DNA of 40,593 bases from Mycoplasmataceae bacterium. Lineage in GTDB: Bacteria; Bacillota_I; Bacilli_A; Mycoplasmatales; Mycoplasmoidaceae. This document shows positions 1 through 10,133 of the stretch, piece after piece. Under the pieces are notes generated by a model. That model worked only from the letters and a program-made list of their open reading frames with translations. It ran no database searches and was not told where the DNA came from. The position numbers and the translations under genes were made by a program. How positions within the stretch are numbered: position 1 is the first letter of the stretch; the number at the start of each line of letters is the position of its first letter. The stretch spans positions 1 through 40,593 of the forward strand of contig JAITRQ010000011.1 in NCBI GenBank assembly GCA_031288285.1, in the 5' to 3' direction.

Positions 1-102
1 TGCTTGATTTTCAAATAATTTAACTTTAAAAGTGCTAAGGATAAATATAGATAAATAGTTGATTGGTTTTATAAAAATATTCAAAATAAAATTACTTTAT
101 TC

Positions 103-118
103 TTTTTTTTTTTTTTTT
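103..118 (+). repeat. T16 homopolymer tract beside tRNA-Trp
   Basis: A run of 16 T on the plus strand lies just past the 3' end of tRNA-Trp, so it reads as A16 in the tRNA transcript. It resembles the T15-17 tracts upstream of lipoprotein genes elsewhere in the window, but it is not followed by the conserved GAAG plus TATA element, so its role is unclear. I see nothing else recognisable in positions 1-124. Confidence 0.6.
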
Positions 119-124
119 GACATC

Positions 125-199
125 TGGCAGGGGTGGCAGGATTTGAACCCACAACACGCGGATTTGAAGTCCGCAGTTCTACCATTGAACTACACCCCT
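125..199 (-). tRNA. tRNA-Trp (UCA anticodon), reads UGA as Trp
   Basis: On the minus strand a full cloverleaf can be drawn. The 7-bp acceptor stem AGGGGTG/CACCCCT is followed by discriminator G and an encoded CCA (125-127). The anticodon loop is CTTCAAA, giving anticodon TCA, and the T arm contains GGTTCAAATCC. A UCA anticodon decodes UGA as well as UGG and is the hallmark of genetic code 4 mollicutes. It agrees with the many in-frame TGA codons in genes of this window. Confidence 0.95.
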
Positions 200-224
200 A
201 ATTTATGTTAAATTTAATATGGAA

Positions 225-230
225 ATTATA
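225..230 (-). promoter_or_regulatory. -10 box for tRNA-Trp
   Basis: A perfect TATAAT on the minus strand sits about 25 bases upstream of the tRNA 5' end, a plausible distance for a tRNA promoter. No convincing -35 box is visible at normal spacing. Confidence 0.5.
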
Positions 231-274
231 CTATCCTAAACCTTTCAACTCATATTTTAATAATACTAATCGTT

Positions 275-432
275 TTATTTTGATAATGTTAATCACATGA
301 ATTTTGTTTGCGTGTACATTTTCTTATGCAGTTTAATTAATTTATAGCTAATTTCTTTCGTTTCCACAGTATATCATCTAAATTCCACAAAATTACGTTT
401 TCAAACATTTTGTGTAGTTCACTATTTACCAT
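275..432 (-). pseudogene. Possible frameshifted small-gene remnant
   Basis: Reading the minus strand from an ATG at 432 gives 31 codons (MVNSELHKMFENVILWNLDD...) ending in a stop at 337-339. A second frame through the same place continues with a protein-like sequence (EISYKLIKLHKKMYTQTKFMW) to a stop at 275-277. Together they look like one short gene split by a frameshift. I do not recognise the family. There is no clear ribosome binding site, and chance reading is possible in such AT-rich DNA. Confidence 0.25.
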
Positions 433-497
433 GGATTAAAACAATCAAATAACAAAGTAATATAAGGATTAAATAATTGTTAAACTCTTTAACAAAT

Positions 498-1048
498 ATG
501 ACAATTAAAAAATATAAAAACGAATTAATACGTCAAGCACACGATTGATTAATTATGGCAGTTTATGAAGCCGCTAAATATGGAGCGCGTTTCTTTTACT
601 TTTCCGGAATCAGCAGAAATATATAAAAATGAATACGTTGTTGTTAATAAATATAACATTCATCACATGGAATTGATGCAATTGTTAATTTTAAAAGGGC
701 CTATAAAGCATCACTAGGTTTTCTTAATTTAAAAAAAATATCATTTTGACTATAAAGTTTTTTATACATCCATATTTCAATGATGGTAATAAACCTACGG
801 CGTTAGTGTTTGCTAATACTTTATTATTAAGCAAAGAATTACGGTTTATCAATATACCAGATACTCAAACCGCAAAATTGTTAATAACTTTAGTTAATTT
901 TTATGAGAATAAAATTTCAAAGCTGAAATTCACTAACTTTATCAAAAGCGAACGTATTACTCATAGTTTTGAACCAACATACCATAAAAACGGTCTTAAA
1001 GTAAATAAACTAGAAACATTTAAAGAACTTCTTAAGAGTAAAAAGTAA
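498..1048 (+). pseudogene. Broken Fic/DOC-family protein
   Basis: The 3' part (746-1048) encodes FIHPYFNDGNKPTALVFANT. This matches the Fic active-site motif HPFx(D/E)GN(K/G)RT, with the normally conserved Arg replaced by Pro. Fic enzymes transfer AMP or other nucleotide groups to target proteins and often act as toxins or effectors. Upstream, an ATG at 498 opens a frame that stops at 624-626. A shifted frame carries VSFTFPESAEIYKNEYVVVNKYNIHHMELM, which resembles the region before the motif in Fic proteins (the TxxE...ExxNxxxh pattern), and stops again near 715. At least two frame disruptions and the Arg-to-Pro change argue that the gene is dead. It sits beside other debris (a 16S remnant) and a helicase of probable defence function. 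Confidence 0.6.
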
Positions 1049-1057
1049 TATTAATAA

Positions 1058-1284
1058 TTTGCATATTCTTGCGGTTAGCAAAACGATTTTAGGCATTAAC
1101 GGTTCTCATGGTTTGACGGGCGGTGTCGTACAAGACTCGAAACGCATTCACTATGACATGACTTATTCGCGATTACTAGTGGCTCCAACTTCGCGATGAT
1201 AAAATGCGGTTCTCGATCCGAACTGATATCGACTTTTTCTGATTAGCTTTCTTTTACAAGCTGGCAACAGTTTGTATCGACTAT
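1058..1284 (-). pseudogene. Decayed 16S rRNA fragment
   Basis: This stretch aligns almost without gaps to 6186-6410, the 3' third of the intact 16S gene on the same strand. Exact shared blocks include TTTGACGGGCGGTGT, ATTCGCGATTACTAGTG, CTCGATCCGAACTGA and CTTTTTCTGATTAGCTT. By eye about four bases in five agree, with substitutions inside normally invariant rRNA positions. The last ~80 bases of 16S (with the anti-Shine-Dalgarno) and everything upstream are missing, so it cannot be functional. It overlaps no gene and lies between the Fic remnant and the helicase. Confidence 0.88.
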
Positions 1285-1344
1285 TTAATGAAAAAATCAT
1301 GATTTCCATAATAATGACTCGTATAGACAGAACGATACTCATCT

Positions 1345-4300
1345 TTAATTTATTCGCGAAATAATCTCGTTAATTATCTTTAGCTTCTCCGCATCGGTGT
1401 GTTTATATCAATCAAATGAATCAATTCTATAAAATTTTCACCCTCGGTCTTCTAAATATTTTTGTCTATAGTAGTCTCTTTCTTTCTGAGTCATATTCGC
1501 ATAATGATAACTATGCCCGTCGCATTCAATGGCAAGAAGAAATTCGCCGCTTTTAATATTTTTTATTACCAAATCTATTATATAACCCGACTGTTTAAAT
1601 TGAGAAATAACTTTAAATTTTTTGTTGTCTATTTTTTTACTTATCTCCATGAACACTTCTTCTTCAAAAGGTGAATCAAATTGATTCTCTAGCGCAGAAA
1701 TATTAATATTCTCATTTTCGTTTAAATATTTTGAAAATAAATTTTTAATTTCATTTGACTCAAGATCTGGTTTCTTTTCAAACAATTCAACGTATTCTAT
1801 ATAATCGTGAAATATTTGTCTGCCATCATTACCTTGACGTTGTATCAAACCCGAATTAATTGATTTGAATATATACATTTTTTCTTTTGAACGAGATATA
1901 GCCACATTAATTCTATTTTTCCCACCGGGTTTGTTAATTGGACCGAAAGCATTTCTAAATATTCCCGAACTATCTCTTGCATATGTAACAGAAAAAATGA
2001 TTATGTCTCTTTCATCTCCTTGTACATTCTCTAAATTTTTTACAAATAATGAATCGTCTTCACCATTTTCCTTTTTCCTATTTAACTCGTTTTCGATTTT
2101 ATAATCATTCGAATTATTAATCATATCTTCTATGAGATCTTTTTGATTAATATTAAAAGTTACTATTCCAATTGATCCGTGTTTTTCTTTTGAAATAATT
2201 TTTTTAACTAATTTAACAATTTCATCTGCTTCCTTTTGATTTGTTTTTCCATCCCACACTCCTTTGACATTGATTACTTCAATCCCGGGAACATTGTCTT
2301 TTGGTTCGCTCGCAATTATAAGTTTACCGTTGTAAAAGACAACATTTGAAAATTGAATTAATTCTCTTCTTGATGAGCGATAATGATAATTTAACATTTT
2401 ATTTATATATTTTTTCTCGACAAATTCTAATAAACTTCCTGAGTCTTCAATTTCAGACAAGCTGTTTTCTAAATATTCGTCATCATCCTTAGAATAAGTT
2501 TCCTCATATTCCTCAATTAATTTAGATTGAAAAAAATCGGATGGCTGGAGCTGCTGCTTATCTCCAGAAATTATGCATTTCTTTCCTAAAAATAGAATTG
2601 GCAAAGCTCTTTCTAACGTAACCTGAGATGCTTCATCCACAATAACATAATCAAATTTATGATCTTTAAATAATGTGGCAGCTACATCGGGGTTGGAAAT
2701 TATTATCGGAAAAGAAATATCGATTTGTTTATAATATTTGTCTAAAACTCATGTTATATTTCTTCTTCTTTGATTGTTAGAATGATTTATTAAGTCCGAA
2801 ATACCTTTTAGTGTTTCATGGGAATGTTCTGCGTTAATTCAAATGTTCTCTTGTAATTTATTGTATATTCTATTAACGTCTGATTTTTCTTTCAACCCAA
2901 ATAATTTAGCTATGTCTTTTCTAATTTTAGTTTTATCAAAATTTAAAAAATCGGTTTTTTCATTAACAAATTTTAAATAGCGAAGGTAAAGCTGATATTC
3001 ATTAAAACTAAAATTAGTTTGATTATATTTATCGCAGAAAACTGTTAATGTTTTAGTTTCGTGTTTATTAATATTTTTTTGAAAATCAACATATTGCTGC
3101 TGATTAAAACGTTCTTTTATATCAACTTTTTCATGAATGGAAATATCATTTAAAAATTTAAATAAATTTGGTTCATTTCTAATAATTTTTTTATTTTTTA
3201 ATTTATTGAAAAAATTATAACTATTTTTAATCTTTCCTTTTCTTTTGAAATACGCAATATTTTGAATATTACCTGTATCGATATTTTCATGGAAAACATT
3301 CTGAGTAAAATTTAAATCATTTATTGAAATATGATATTTAAAAATTAGAGCCGAAAAATATTGATATCATTTTCTATTTTCTGTGTGTTGATCAATATAT
3401 TTTCAAAAATCCTGGCTATTTTCAAATTTTTTAACTCCACTTAAAGATTCTTTTCATCGCTCATATATCGCAATGTTTTTCCTGTAACATTTTAAAAACT
3501 GTAAATATTCTTTTGCATCATCTGAGCGAGCGTTCTCTTCGTATTGTTCCATTTTTTCAAATAATCTTTTAATTTCGGTTGAAATATTTTCGTGGTAGCA
3601 GTTTAATTTAGGAGAATAAATTTTTTTAATTTTCGAGTAGAATTCTTCTTTATTTTTATTGCCTTGAACATCGTATAAAGGTAGAGAAAATTTATTTAGT
3701 TTATTTAATCTTTTATCAACCACTTGAGCAGCAACATATTTTTCTGTAATAAATAATACTTTTTTATTGTCATGTATCGCGTTAGCGATTATATTTGTAA
3801 TTGTTTGTGATTTTCCTGTGCCTGGCGGGCCCTGTATAACTAAGTCACTATTCATCGCCTTTATAATGGCTTGTCTCTGTGAATAATCTAATTTTGTTAT
3901 TTGCAAAAGTTTGCATTCATCATCACATATATCGCCATCTTCACCTGTTAGAGAAAATTTATTAGATAAATCAATATAAAAATCTAGCCCTTCATTGGAA
4001 TTAATCAATTTGTTATACATATGAAAAATAGATATATTCTGATGAGTATATATTCCGATACATGCATATGCAAAAATATTTTCTTTAATAAAATTAATTT
4101 TTTTCTGATCTGTCAATGTTTTTTTATTGACTTCTTGATCATGAAATTCATCACATTTACGAAGAAGCAATATTTCTTTGAGTATTGACATTGCTTCATC
4201 ATCAAAGTTAAAACCCGCTTCCTTATAAAGTTTGCATAGTTTCTCAAAGAAAATATTATTTAAAACATTTACGTCAATATTCTTGTAAGAAATTTCTAAA

Positions 4301-4821
4301 TCATCATAATCAAAGAAATCAATGCTTTTTTTATTGGCTACCGCCACTCTTGCAAGCAATCCGATATTTAAATAGGGGTGAATAACAGAATCATTATTTT
4401 CTAGTCTTATGCTACAAGTATATTGCGTAGGAAATTCTATCGTTACTTTTCAAAGCAAAATAGGTGCTCTATAAATATCTGTTGCACTGGGTGCGTCCAT
4501 CTCTTTATTTGACGATCCGACAATATAAGGCCACCCTATATATAAAGAATCCACCCCAGTTTCTTTAATTTTCTTATTATTAGAATAAATTATTTTTTTT
4601 AATTTATTTATCAAAACGCTAGATTGGGCATTATCGGTTGGTCGAATTAATATTTTTTTACCATTTAATAATTCAATTCAATAATCATTTATTTTTGATA
4701 AATCCATAATTTTACTTGAACGTTCATTAAATTTCGTGTAAAAACTTTGTGCAGAAGTGCAATTTATTATTAATTTCTTTTGAAGTTTTCTTAGGTGATC
4801 TTTCGCTGTTTTTCTATCCAT
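1345..4821 (-). CDS. SF1 helicase with C-terminal Vsr/PD-(D/E)XK-like nuclease
   Basis: A single 1158-codon frame when TGA is read as Trp, from ATG 4821 to TAA 1345-1347; no other stop interrupts it. Helicase motifs in order: Walker A GPPGTGKS (residues ~331-338), Walker B DEAS (~729-732), GDKQQLQPSDFF, the motif IV-like NYHYRSSRRE, QGDERDIIIFS and RINVAISRSKEKMYIF. These define a superfamily 1 (Upf1/DNA2-like) DNA/RNA helicase. Residues ~1052-1158 form a nuclease domain of the Vsr/MTES_1575 type: IDLVI, then IECDGHSYHY (acidic pair near 1099 and 1101), ending RGWKFYRIDSFDW. The order helicase then Vsr-like nuclease is known from DUF4011-type proteins, some reported as single-gene antiphage systems (I recall the name Hhe). 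The N-terminal ~330 residues I cannot assign firmly. It stands alone, flanked by pseudogenes, which suggests acquisition. A defence role is inference. Confidence 0.85.
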
Positions 4822-5287
4822 ATATTAGCTATACAGTCTATTATATTGATAATTGTTGTCATAATTTCATGTACAGTTCATTCATTTTGTTCGCGGAGTG
4901 AAAATAAAAAATATAGTCAAATGAAATTAATATTTTTCTAATTAAGATAAAAAAGAGTTATCAAAAGTAATTTATCTATTTATACCTTTTCTTGATACGT
5001 CTATCTATTAATTTATTAGATAAAAATTCCCAGAGAATATAAAGCTAATAAGAAAAACAAGTGCCAATAAAAGTGATAAATACGTTAAAAAAGCTTGCTG
5101 AAAAAACTACATAGTTTGACGAAAGACACTTAAAGGTTTAATCAAATAGTAATGTAAAAAGATAGAAATCATTTGATACCCTAAGTGGTTAGTAAAACTC
5201 GCAAATATATTCTAGCATTGATTTCAACATGTTGAAATTAACGAATTAAATAAACGTATTGATATTTTTTTTAAAAAAAAGTTCATC
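4822..5287. other. Intergenic region without recognisable gene
   Basis: About 465 bases between the divergently oriented helicase and the small lipoprotein unit. I see short frames with UGA as Trp (for example ending ...WKNYIVWRKTLKGLIK near 5140) but no family, RNA or repeat that I can support. It must hold the helicase promoter on the minus strand. It ends in the T15 tract of the next promoter. Confidence 0.4.
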
Positions 5288-5312
5288 TTTTTTTTTTTTT
5301 TTGAAGTATATT
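5282..5312 (+). promoter_or_regulatory. T15-tract promoter of lipoprotein unit
   Basis: A run of 15 T (5288-5302) is followed by GAAG and TATATT (5307-5312), then TAACCTAGTT. The block TATATTTAACCTAGTT is repeated exactly at 38091 upstream of another lipoprotein gene. I read TATATT as the -10 box with the homopolymer filling the -35/-10 spacer, so changes in T number would alter promoter strength. The -10 reading follows from the sequence; length-dependent switching is inferred by analogy with Vlp lipoprotein promoters of Mycoplasma hyorhinis. Confidence 0.6.
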
Positions 5313-5349
5313 TAACCTAGTTAAATTTAAATAAAAATGAGAGAGAAAA

Positions 5350-5616
5350 ATGAATAATACATACAAGATAATAAGAATTAGTACCACTAAAACCAGATGA
5401 GGTTTAACATTGGCTATTTTAATTTTTGGTTTAGTGATTGGTTGAATTCTACTTTTTTTTATTCCCAAGAAAGTGGAAATTTTAAATCTTCCATATTCCG
5501 AAAAGAATTTATCACTAGCACATGAATGTTATCCGGATAATGAAATAAAAGTTGAAACTGTACTTGAGAATGTTTACAAAAATACTGAATTTACAAAATT
5601 ATTAAATGTCAAGTAA
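5350..5616 (+). CDS. Small single-pass membrane protein
   Basis: 88 codons from ATG 5350, preceded by a purine-rich GAGAGA ribosome binding site, with two TGA Trp codons. A basic N-terminus (MNNTYKIIRISTTKTRW) is followed by a strong hydrophobic stretch, residues ~18-37, and a polar, probably extracellular tail of ~50 residues. I do not recognise a family. It is the first gene after the T15 promoter, and its 3' end overlaps the start of the lipoprotein gene by 11 bases, suggesting translational coupling. It could be a membrane partner of that lipoprotein. Confidence 0.6.
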
Positions 5617-5940
5617 TATCAAAAAAAATACAAATATTTATTATCATTATTAGTAATTACACCCACATTATTCTTGTCATCTTGCTCGAATTCAAAACAT
5701 TCATATGTTAAGGGACACTTTATTAATTTTCAATCAGATTTAGGAGAAGATTATTGAATTAACACATTATATATTACTGAATTTTTTAAACAAGAAAAGA
5801 GTGATCGCCAACAACCGGGAATTGTTATATATTGAAATTATTATTTATATGAATCTTATGAATTCGACATTTTTACTTGGTCAACTGAAAACCGAAGAGA
5901 TTTTTTCTGAAATAATTTGTTAGTAGTAATTAATAAATAA
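5606..5940 (+). pseudogene. Lipoprotein gene out of frame at an A8 run
   Basis: The ATG at 5606 (inside the end of the upstream gene) reads MSSNIKKN... and stops within 16 codons. If the A8 run at 5621-5628 had nine A, it would join in frame to a classic lipoprotein signal: MSSNIKKKYKY, LLSLLVITPTLFL, then SSC lipobox and SNSK. The frame then stays open, with three TGA Trp codons, to TAA 5938-5940, giving about 111 residues. An open, well-formed downstream reading frame broken only at a homopolymer suggests slippage-based on/off switching rather than decay. A sequencing error at the run or a simple pseudogene cannot be excluded. The mature domain is not recognised. Confidence 0.65.
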
Positions 5941-5975
5941 AAATTCTAATACTAAAATTAGAATTTTTATTTATT
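5932..5975. terminator. Bidirectional terminator hairpin
   Basis: A perfect 19-bp inverted repeat (5932-5950 and 5957-5975) with a 6-base loop overlaps the stop of the lipoprotein frame. It is very AT-rich, with T runs on both strands, so it can end transcription of the plus-strand lipoprotein unit and also of the 16S rRNA arriving on the minus strand about 130 bases after the mature 3' end. Confidence 0.8.
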
Positions 5976-5988
5976 CACAAGTCCGCTC

Positions 5989-6006
5989 AAAACTAAATAG
6001 AATCCG
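5989..6006 (-). other. 16S rRNA trailer half of processing stem
   Basis: In the pre-rRNA this segment can pair over 18 bp, with a single G-U, with the leader segment at 7624-7641. It brings the two ends of 16S together, as in RNase III processing stalks of other bacteria. Confidence 0.75.
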
Positions 6007-6104
6007 ACCTAAAATCAACAATTATCAATTTGGGTAATGTTATAAATTAGGATTTAAAATGTGTACACTAAATTCTTGTGTAGTCAAAATTAATTAACTC
6101 CGAA

Positions 6105-7619
<1,515 letters not shown>

Positions 7620-7623
7620 TTGA

Positions 7624-7641
7624 CGGACTCTATTTAGTTTT
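7624..7641 (-). other. 16S rRNA leader half of processing stem
   Basis: Located just upstream of the mature 16S 5' end. On the minus strand it reads AAAACUAAAUAGAGUCCG and is complementary to the trailer at 5989-6006 over 18 bases with one G-U. Its conservation as a long pairing around 16S supports an RNase III-type processing stem. Confidence 0.75.
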
Positions 7642-7683
7642 CAAAGAACTTGCACTACTTTGATAAATCAAAATAGTTCATAG

Positions 7684-7711
7684 ATTATACACAAAGACAT
7701 TTGTTTGTCAA
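7684..7711 (-). promoter_or_regulatory. 16S rRNA promoter
   Basis: Minus-strand TTGACA (7706-7711) and TATAAT (7684-7689) are both perfect consensus boxes separated by 16 bases. They lie about 65 bases upstream of the mature 16S 5' end, which makes this the strongest-looking promoter in the window. Confidence 0.9.
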
Positions 7712-7967
7712 GGGATATTTAATTACTACTCAGTGTAATGAATAAGTATTATTGCTTTTGTGTAGTTTATTTGGATAAATTTTACTTTTAAAAATTTAAT
7801 TAATGACTAAATCATATTGTAGGAATTTTATAACTTGATATCTTCCCATCATTAATTCATATATCTGCGTACACGTATCCCACAGGTCATACCCACTAAA
7901 AAATAAAAAAATTATAAATTTTTTTAAAAAAGTTTTATAAGAAATTTTGGCAGACAAGTCATAGTAT
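7712..7967. other. Divergent intergenic region, no gene seen
   Basis: Between the rRNA promoter and the next plus-strand gene. A block near 7866-7895 is richer in G and C than the background and contains short self-complementary pieces (CTGCG...CACAG). I cannot assign it to an RNA family. The rest is plain AT-rich spacer. Confidence 0.35.
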
Positions 7968-7979
7968 ATGTATGTAGAT

Positions 7980-8333
7980 ATGGAAAAAGATAAAAGCACA
8001 AAAATGCGCGAGCAAAAAATTAAAGAAACAAAAGCATTAAGATTGAAATTAAAGTTCATTTTAGAAGAATACATTCTTTGTAAAATAAGATTACAAAATC
8101 CTAATAATAACTTATTAAATCCACCCAAAAAACGTGATAGTCAATTGAATTATAGTAAGCAATTAGTTCATACTGTCGAATTGATTTTGTCAAAAATTGA
8201 TCCAGAATTTGCCAACATTATTAAGTCGGTATACATTGATAAAAAACAATATAGTGATATTGGATATTCAATATCCACTTATTACGTAAAATTGCGTTTA
8301 GCTAGTAAAACATTTCTAAGATACATTAATTAA
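7980..8333 (+). CDS. Small protein with sigma region-4-like HTH
   Basis: 117 codons from ATG 7980 (an ATG at 7968 would add four residues; neither has a clear ribosome binding site). The N-terminal half is charged and helical. The C-terminal ~55 residues (ELILSKIDPEFANIIKSVYI, then DKKQYSDIGYSISTYYVKL) follow the spacing of sigma-70 region 4 or ArpU-type helix-turn-helix: an initial helix, a short loop with Y-x-x-I, then a recognition helix with S/T-Y-Y-x-K/R-L. Such proteins are often small transcription regulators or divergent sigma-like factors. It is probably co-transcribed with the next two unrecognised genes (3-base spacing). The function is inferred only. Confidence 0.6.
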   Translation: MEKDKSTKMREQKIKETKALRLKLKFILEEYILCKIRLQNPNNNLLNPPKKRDSQLNYSKQLVHTVELILSKIDPEFANIIKSVYIDKKQYSDIGYSISTYYVKLRLASKTFLRYIN

Positions 8334-8335
8334 AA

Positions 8336-9385
8336 ATGGTTAATTATTTTTCTCAAAATGATTATCATTTAGATGAAATGAAGGATAATCCTATAGATCA
8401 TAATCAATATATTACCGTTGACAATATTGATGGTAAGCTTGATATTTGCAATAATAAGTGATTTATCAACTTAAATTTTTATTTAATTTATAACGGTTAT
8501 CTTCCATCAAATTTATTATTGACATCTTTAGAAACACCGTTTAATAATATTGATAATTTAACTTTGATTGACAACCGCGATGCATTACCACCAGCAAGTG
8601 TTAATCATCCTGAATATTGACATAAATATAGCTTGACTTTAACCATTGATACTGCAAATGTCAATGTGTTTAGTCAAAAATTAACAAATTTCAATATGTT
8701 TTTTCGATTTAGCTTTGGTATTAATTACGATTGCTTAAACAACTCTGGTATTAAATTTGCGCAAGATGCTAAAAACGGATTAATAACTAATTGATCACTA
8801 ATTCACAAAATTGTCGATTTTCCTTTTTCAAATATTATTAAACTTGATCAAGATTCGGGATGGATAGATAATAATGAATCGTTTTTTCTTAACGCTAATC
8901 AGGGTTCATACATTGATGACCATTTGATATTTTATAAACAAAATTTACTTACTACAAACATTAATCAACCGCTAGTAGATTTAGTTACAATCACTAGTGA
9001 TGAACCGATTGTTATTAATGCAATTAATTATAAATTTTATTATTCAATCGGCAATGATCCGACTATCAAAACATTGACATACATATGTGAAGATAAGCAA
9101 TGTGTGAACGATAAATATTGTATACAGTTTAATCAACTTACTAATTACTATGAGCAAAGTCAAACGGTTAATGTGGTGTTAAATGGTATAAAAGGATTTT
9201 TTATCCCCGTAAATGCAGTGGGATATTATGAAATTCAAGTTCAAATATTGCATCAAAATAATATTCGCAATTATACGTTCACACGTTCTTTTAGTTTTGT
9301 TAATAGCTATTTAAAAGTAGACCATATCAATGTTAAAGAAATTTATATTAACCGTTTAGATAATTTTGAATTATCCGAATTTTAA
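8336..9385 (+). CDS. Hypothetical protein, 349 aa
   Basis: An open frame of 349 codons when TGA is Trp (three TGA codons), from ATG 8336 to TAA 9383-9385. The start follows the upstream stop by three bases and the next gene starts two bases after its end, so it is the middle gene of a tight unit. There is no signal peptide or membrane segment. The sequence is rich in Asn, Ile, Asp and aromatic residues with many beta-strand-like stretches, as in phage virion-type or beta-sandwich proteins, but I recognise no motif and claim no function. Confidence 0.7.
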
Positions 9386-9387
9386 AA

Positions 9388-9834
9388 ATGAAACGTAAAA
9401 TTATCGCATTTATGTGCTTTGCGGGTGCAATGACTTCTACTATTACCGCAGTTGCGATTGCTTTAACATTCAATCACAACGATGATAGTAGTGAAAACAT
9501 CGCCAAGCCATTGCAACGCGGTGACGATTACGAACATTTTTATTTAAGTAATAGTTTTGATAAAAAAGAATTAACAAACAAGTTAATTACAACAAATAAA
9601 ACAACTCATGAACGTGTAATTAATAAAGAAAATTTTCGTAACGATATTAATCAAATTGTTCGTACGACACTAGCTAATACAGCTAAATTTAAAAATAATC
9701 TTGATTTGTATCGCTTCAAAATACATTATCAATTTACTTCAGATAAAAGTGTAAGCGTGGATTTAATTTGATATTTGCAAAATGTAAATTTTCACTATTT
9801 TTATGATCAATTTGAAATATATCTTGACAAATAA
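9388..9834 (+). CDS. Secreted or membrane-anchored hypothetical protein
   Basis: 148 codons from ATG 9388. The N-terminus MKRKIIAFMCFAGAMTS is followed by ITAVAIALTF, a basic start and a ~22-residue hydrophobic stretch typical of an uncleaved signal anchor or signal peptide. There is no lipobox Cys. The remainder is polar and charged and would be outside the cell. One TGA Trp codon lies near the C-terminus. It is the third gene of the 7980-9834 unit. No family recognised. Confidence 0.65.
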
Positions 9835-9854
9835 AATTAGCATTTAGTTATAAT
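9824..9854 (+). promoter_or_regulatory. acpP promoter, probably leaderless transcript
   Basis: TTGACA (9824-9829) and TATAAT (9849-9854) are both perfect, with a 19-base spacer. The acpP ATG at 9864 is only 9 bases past the -10 box, so transcription would start within about 3 bases of the start codon. This leaves no room for a Shine-Dalgarno site. The -35 box overlaps the end of the preceding gene. Confidence 0.75.
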
Positions 9855-9863
9855 TATTGATCT

Positions 9864-10106
9864 ATGAGTCAAAATAAAGTTATTGATGCTATCAACCAAG
9901 TAGTACAAGAGCGTAATATTAAACTTACAGTTTCATCAGCCAATAAGCAGATGACATTAAAAGAGCTGGGAATTGACTCTTTAGAAGCGATGGGTATTAT
10001 TGTTGGTGTAGAACAGAGTTTGAATGTTCATTTACCTGATGAAATATTGGCAAATATGCGTACTTTAGGTGATTTAATCAATGCTTTTGAAAAGCAATTG
10101 AAATAG
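9864..10106 (+). CDS. acpP: Acyl carrier protein
   Basis: 80 codons, the usual ACP length. The core LGIDSLEAMGIIVGVEQ has the Asp-Ser-Leu motif (Asp38-Ser39), whose Ser receives 4'-phosphopantetheine. The acidic helix II and the closing DEILANMRTLGDLINAFEK fit the four-helix ACP fold. It carries acyl chains on a thioester arm in the cytoplasm. Mycoplasmas generally lack full fatty-acid synthesis, so it probably serves phospholipid acylation or lipoprotein/lipid turnover here. It has its own consensus promoter. A decayed partial duplicate lies about 240 bases downstream. Confidence 0.93.
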   Translation: MSQNKVIDAINQVVQERNIKLTVSSANKQMTLKELGIDSLEAMGIIVGVEQSLNVHLPDEILANMRTLGDLINAFEKQLK

Positions 10107-10133
10107 TGGAATTTTTGATTTGGAAAAAATAAT

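Noticed and set aside
103-118. T16 tract near tRNA-Trp as another phase-variable promoter
   Set aside because: It is followed by GACATC and the tRNA 3' end, not by the GAAG/TATA element, and no plus-strand gene follows closely.
1345-4821. Reading the helicase region as two or three separate broken genes
   Set aside because: All breaks are TGA codons. With UGA as Trp the frame is continuous and all helicase and nuclease motifs are in order.
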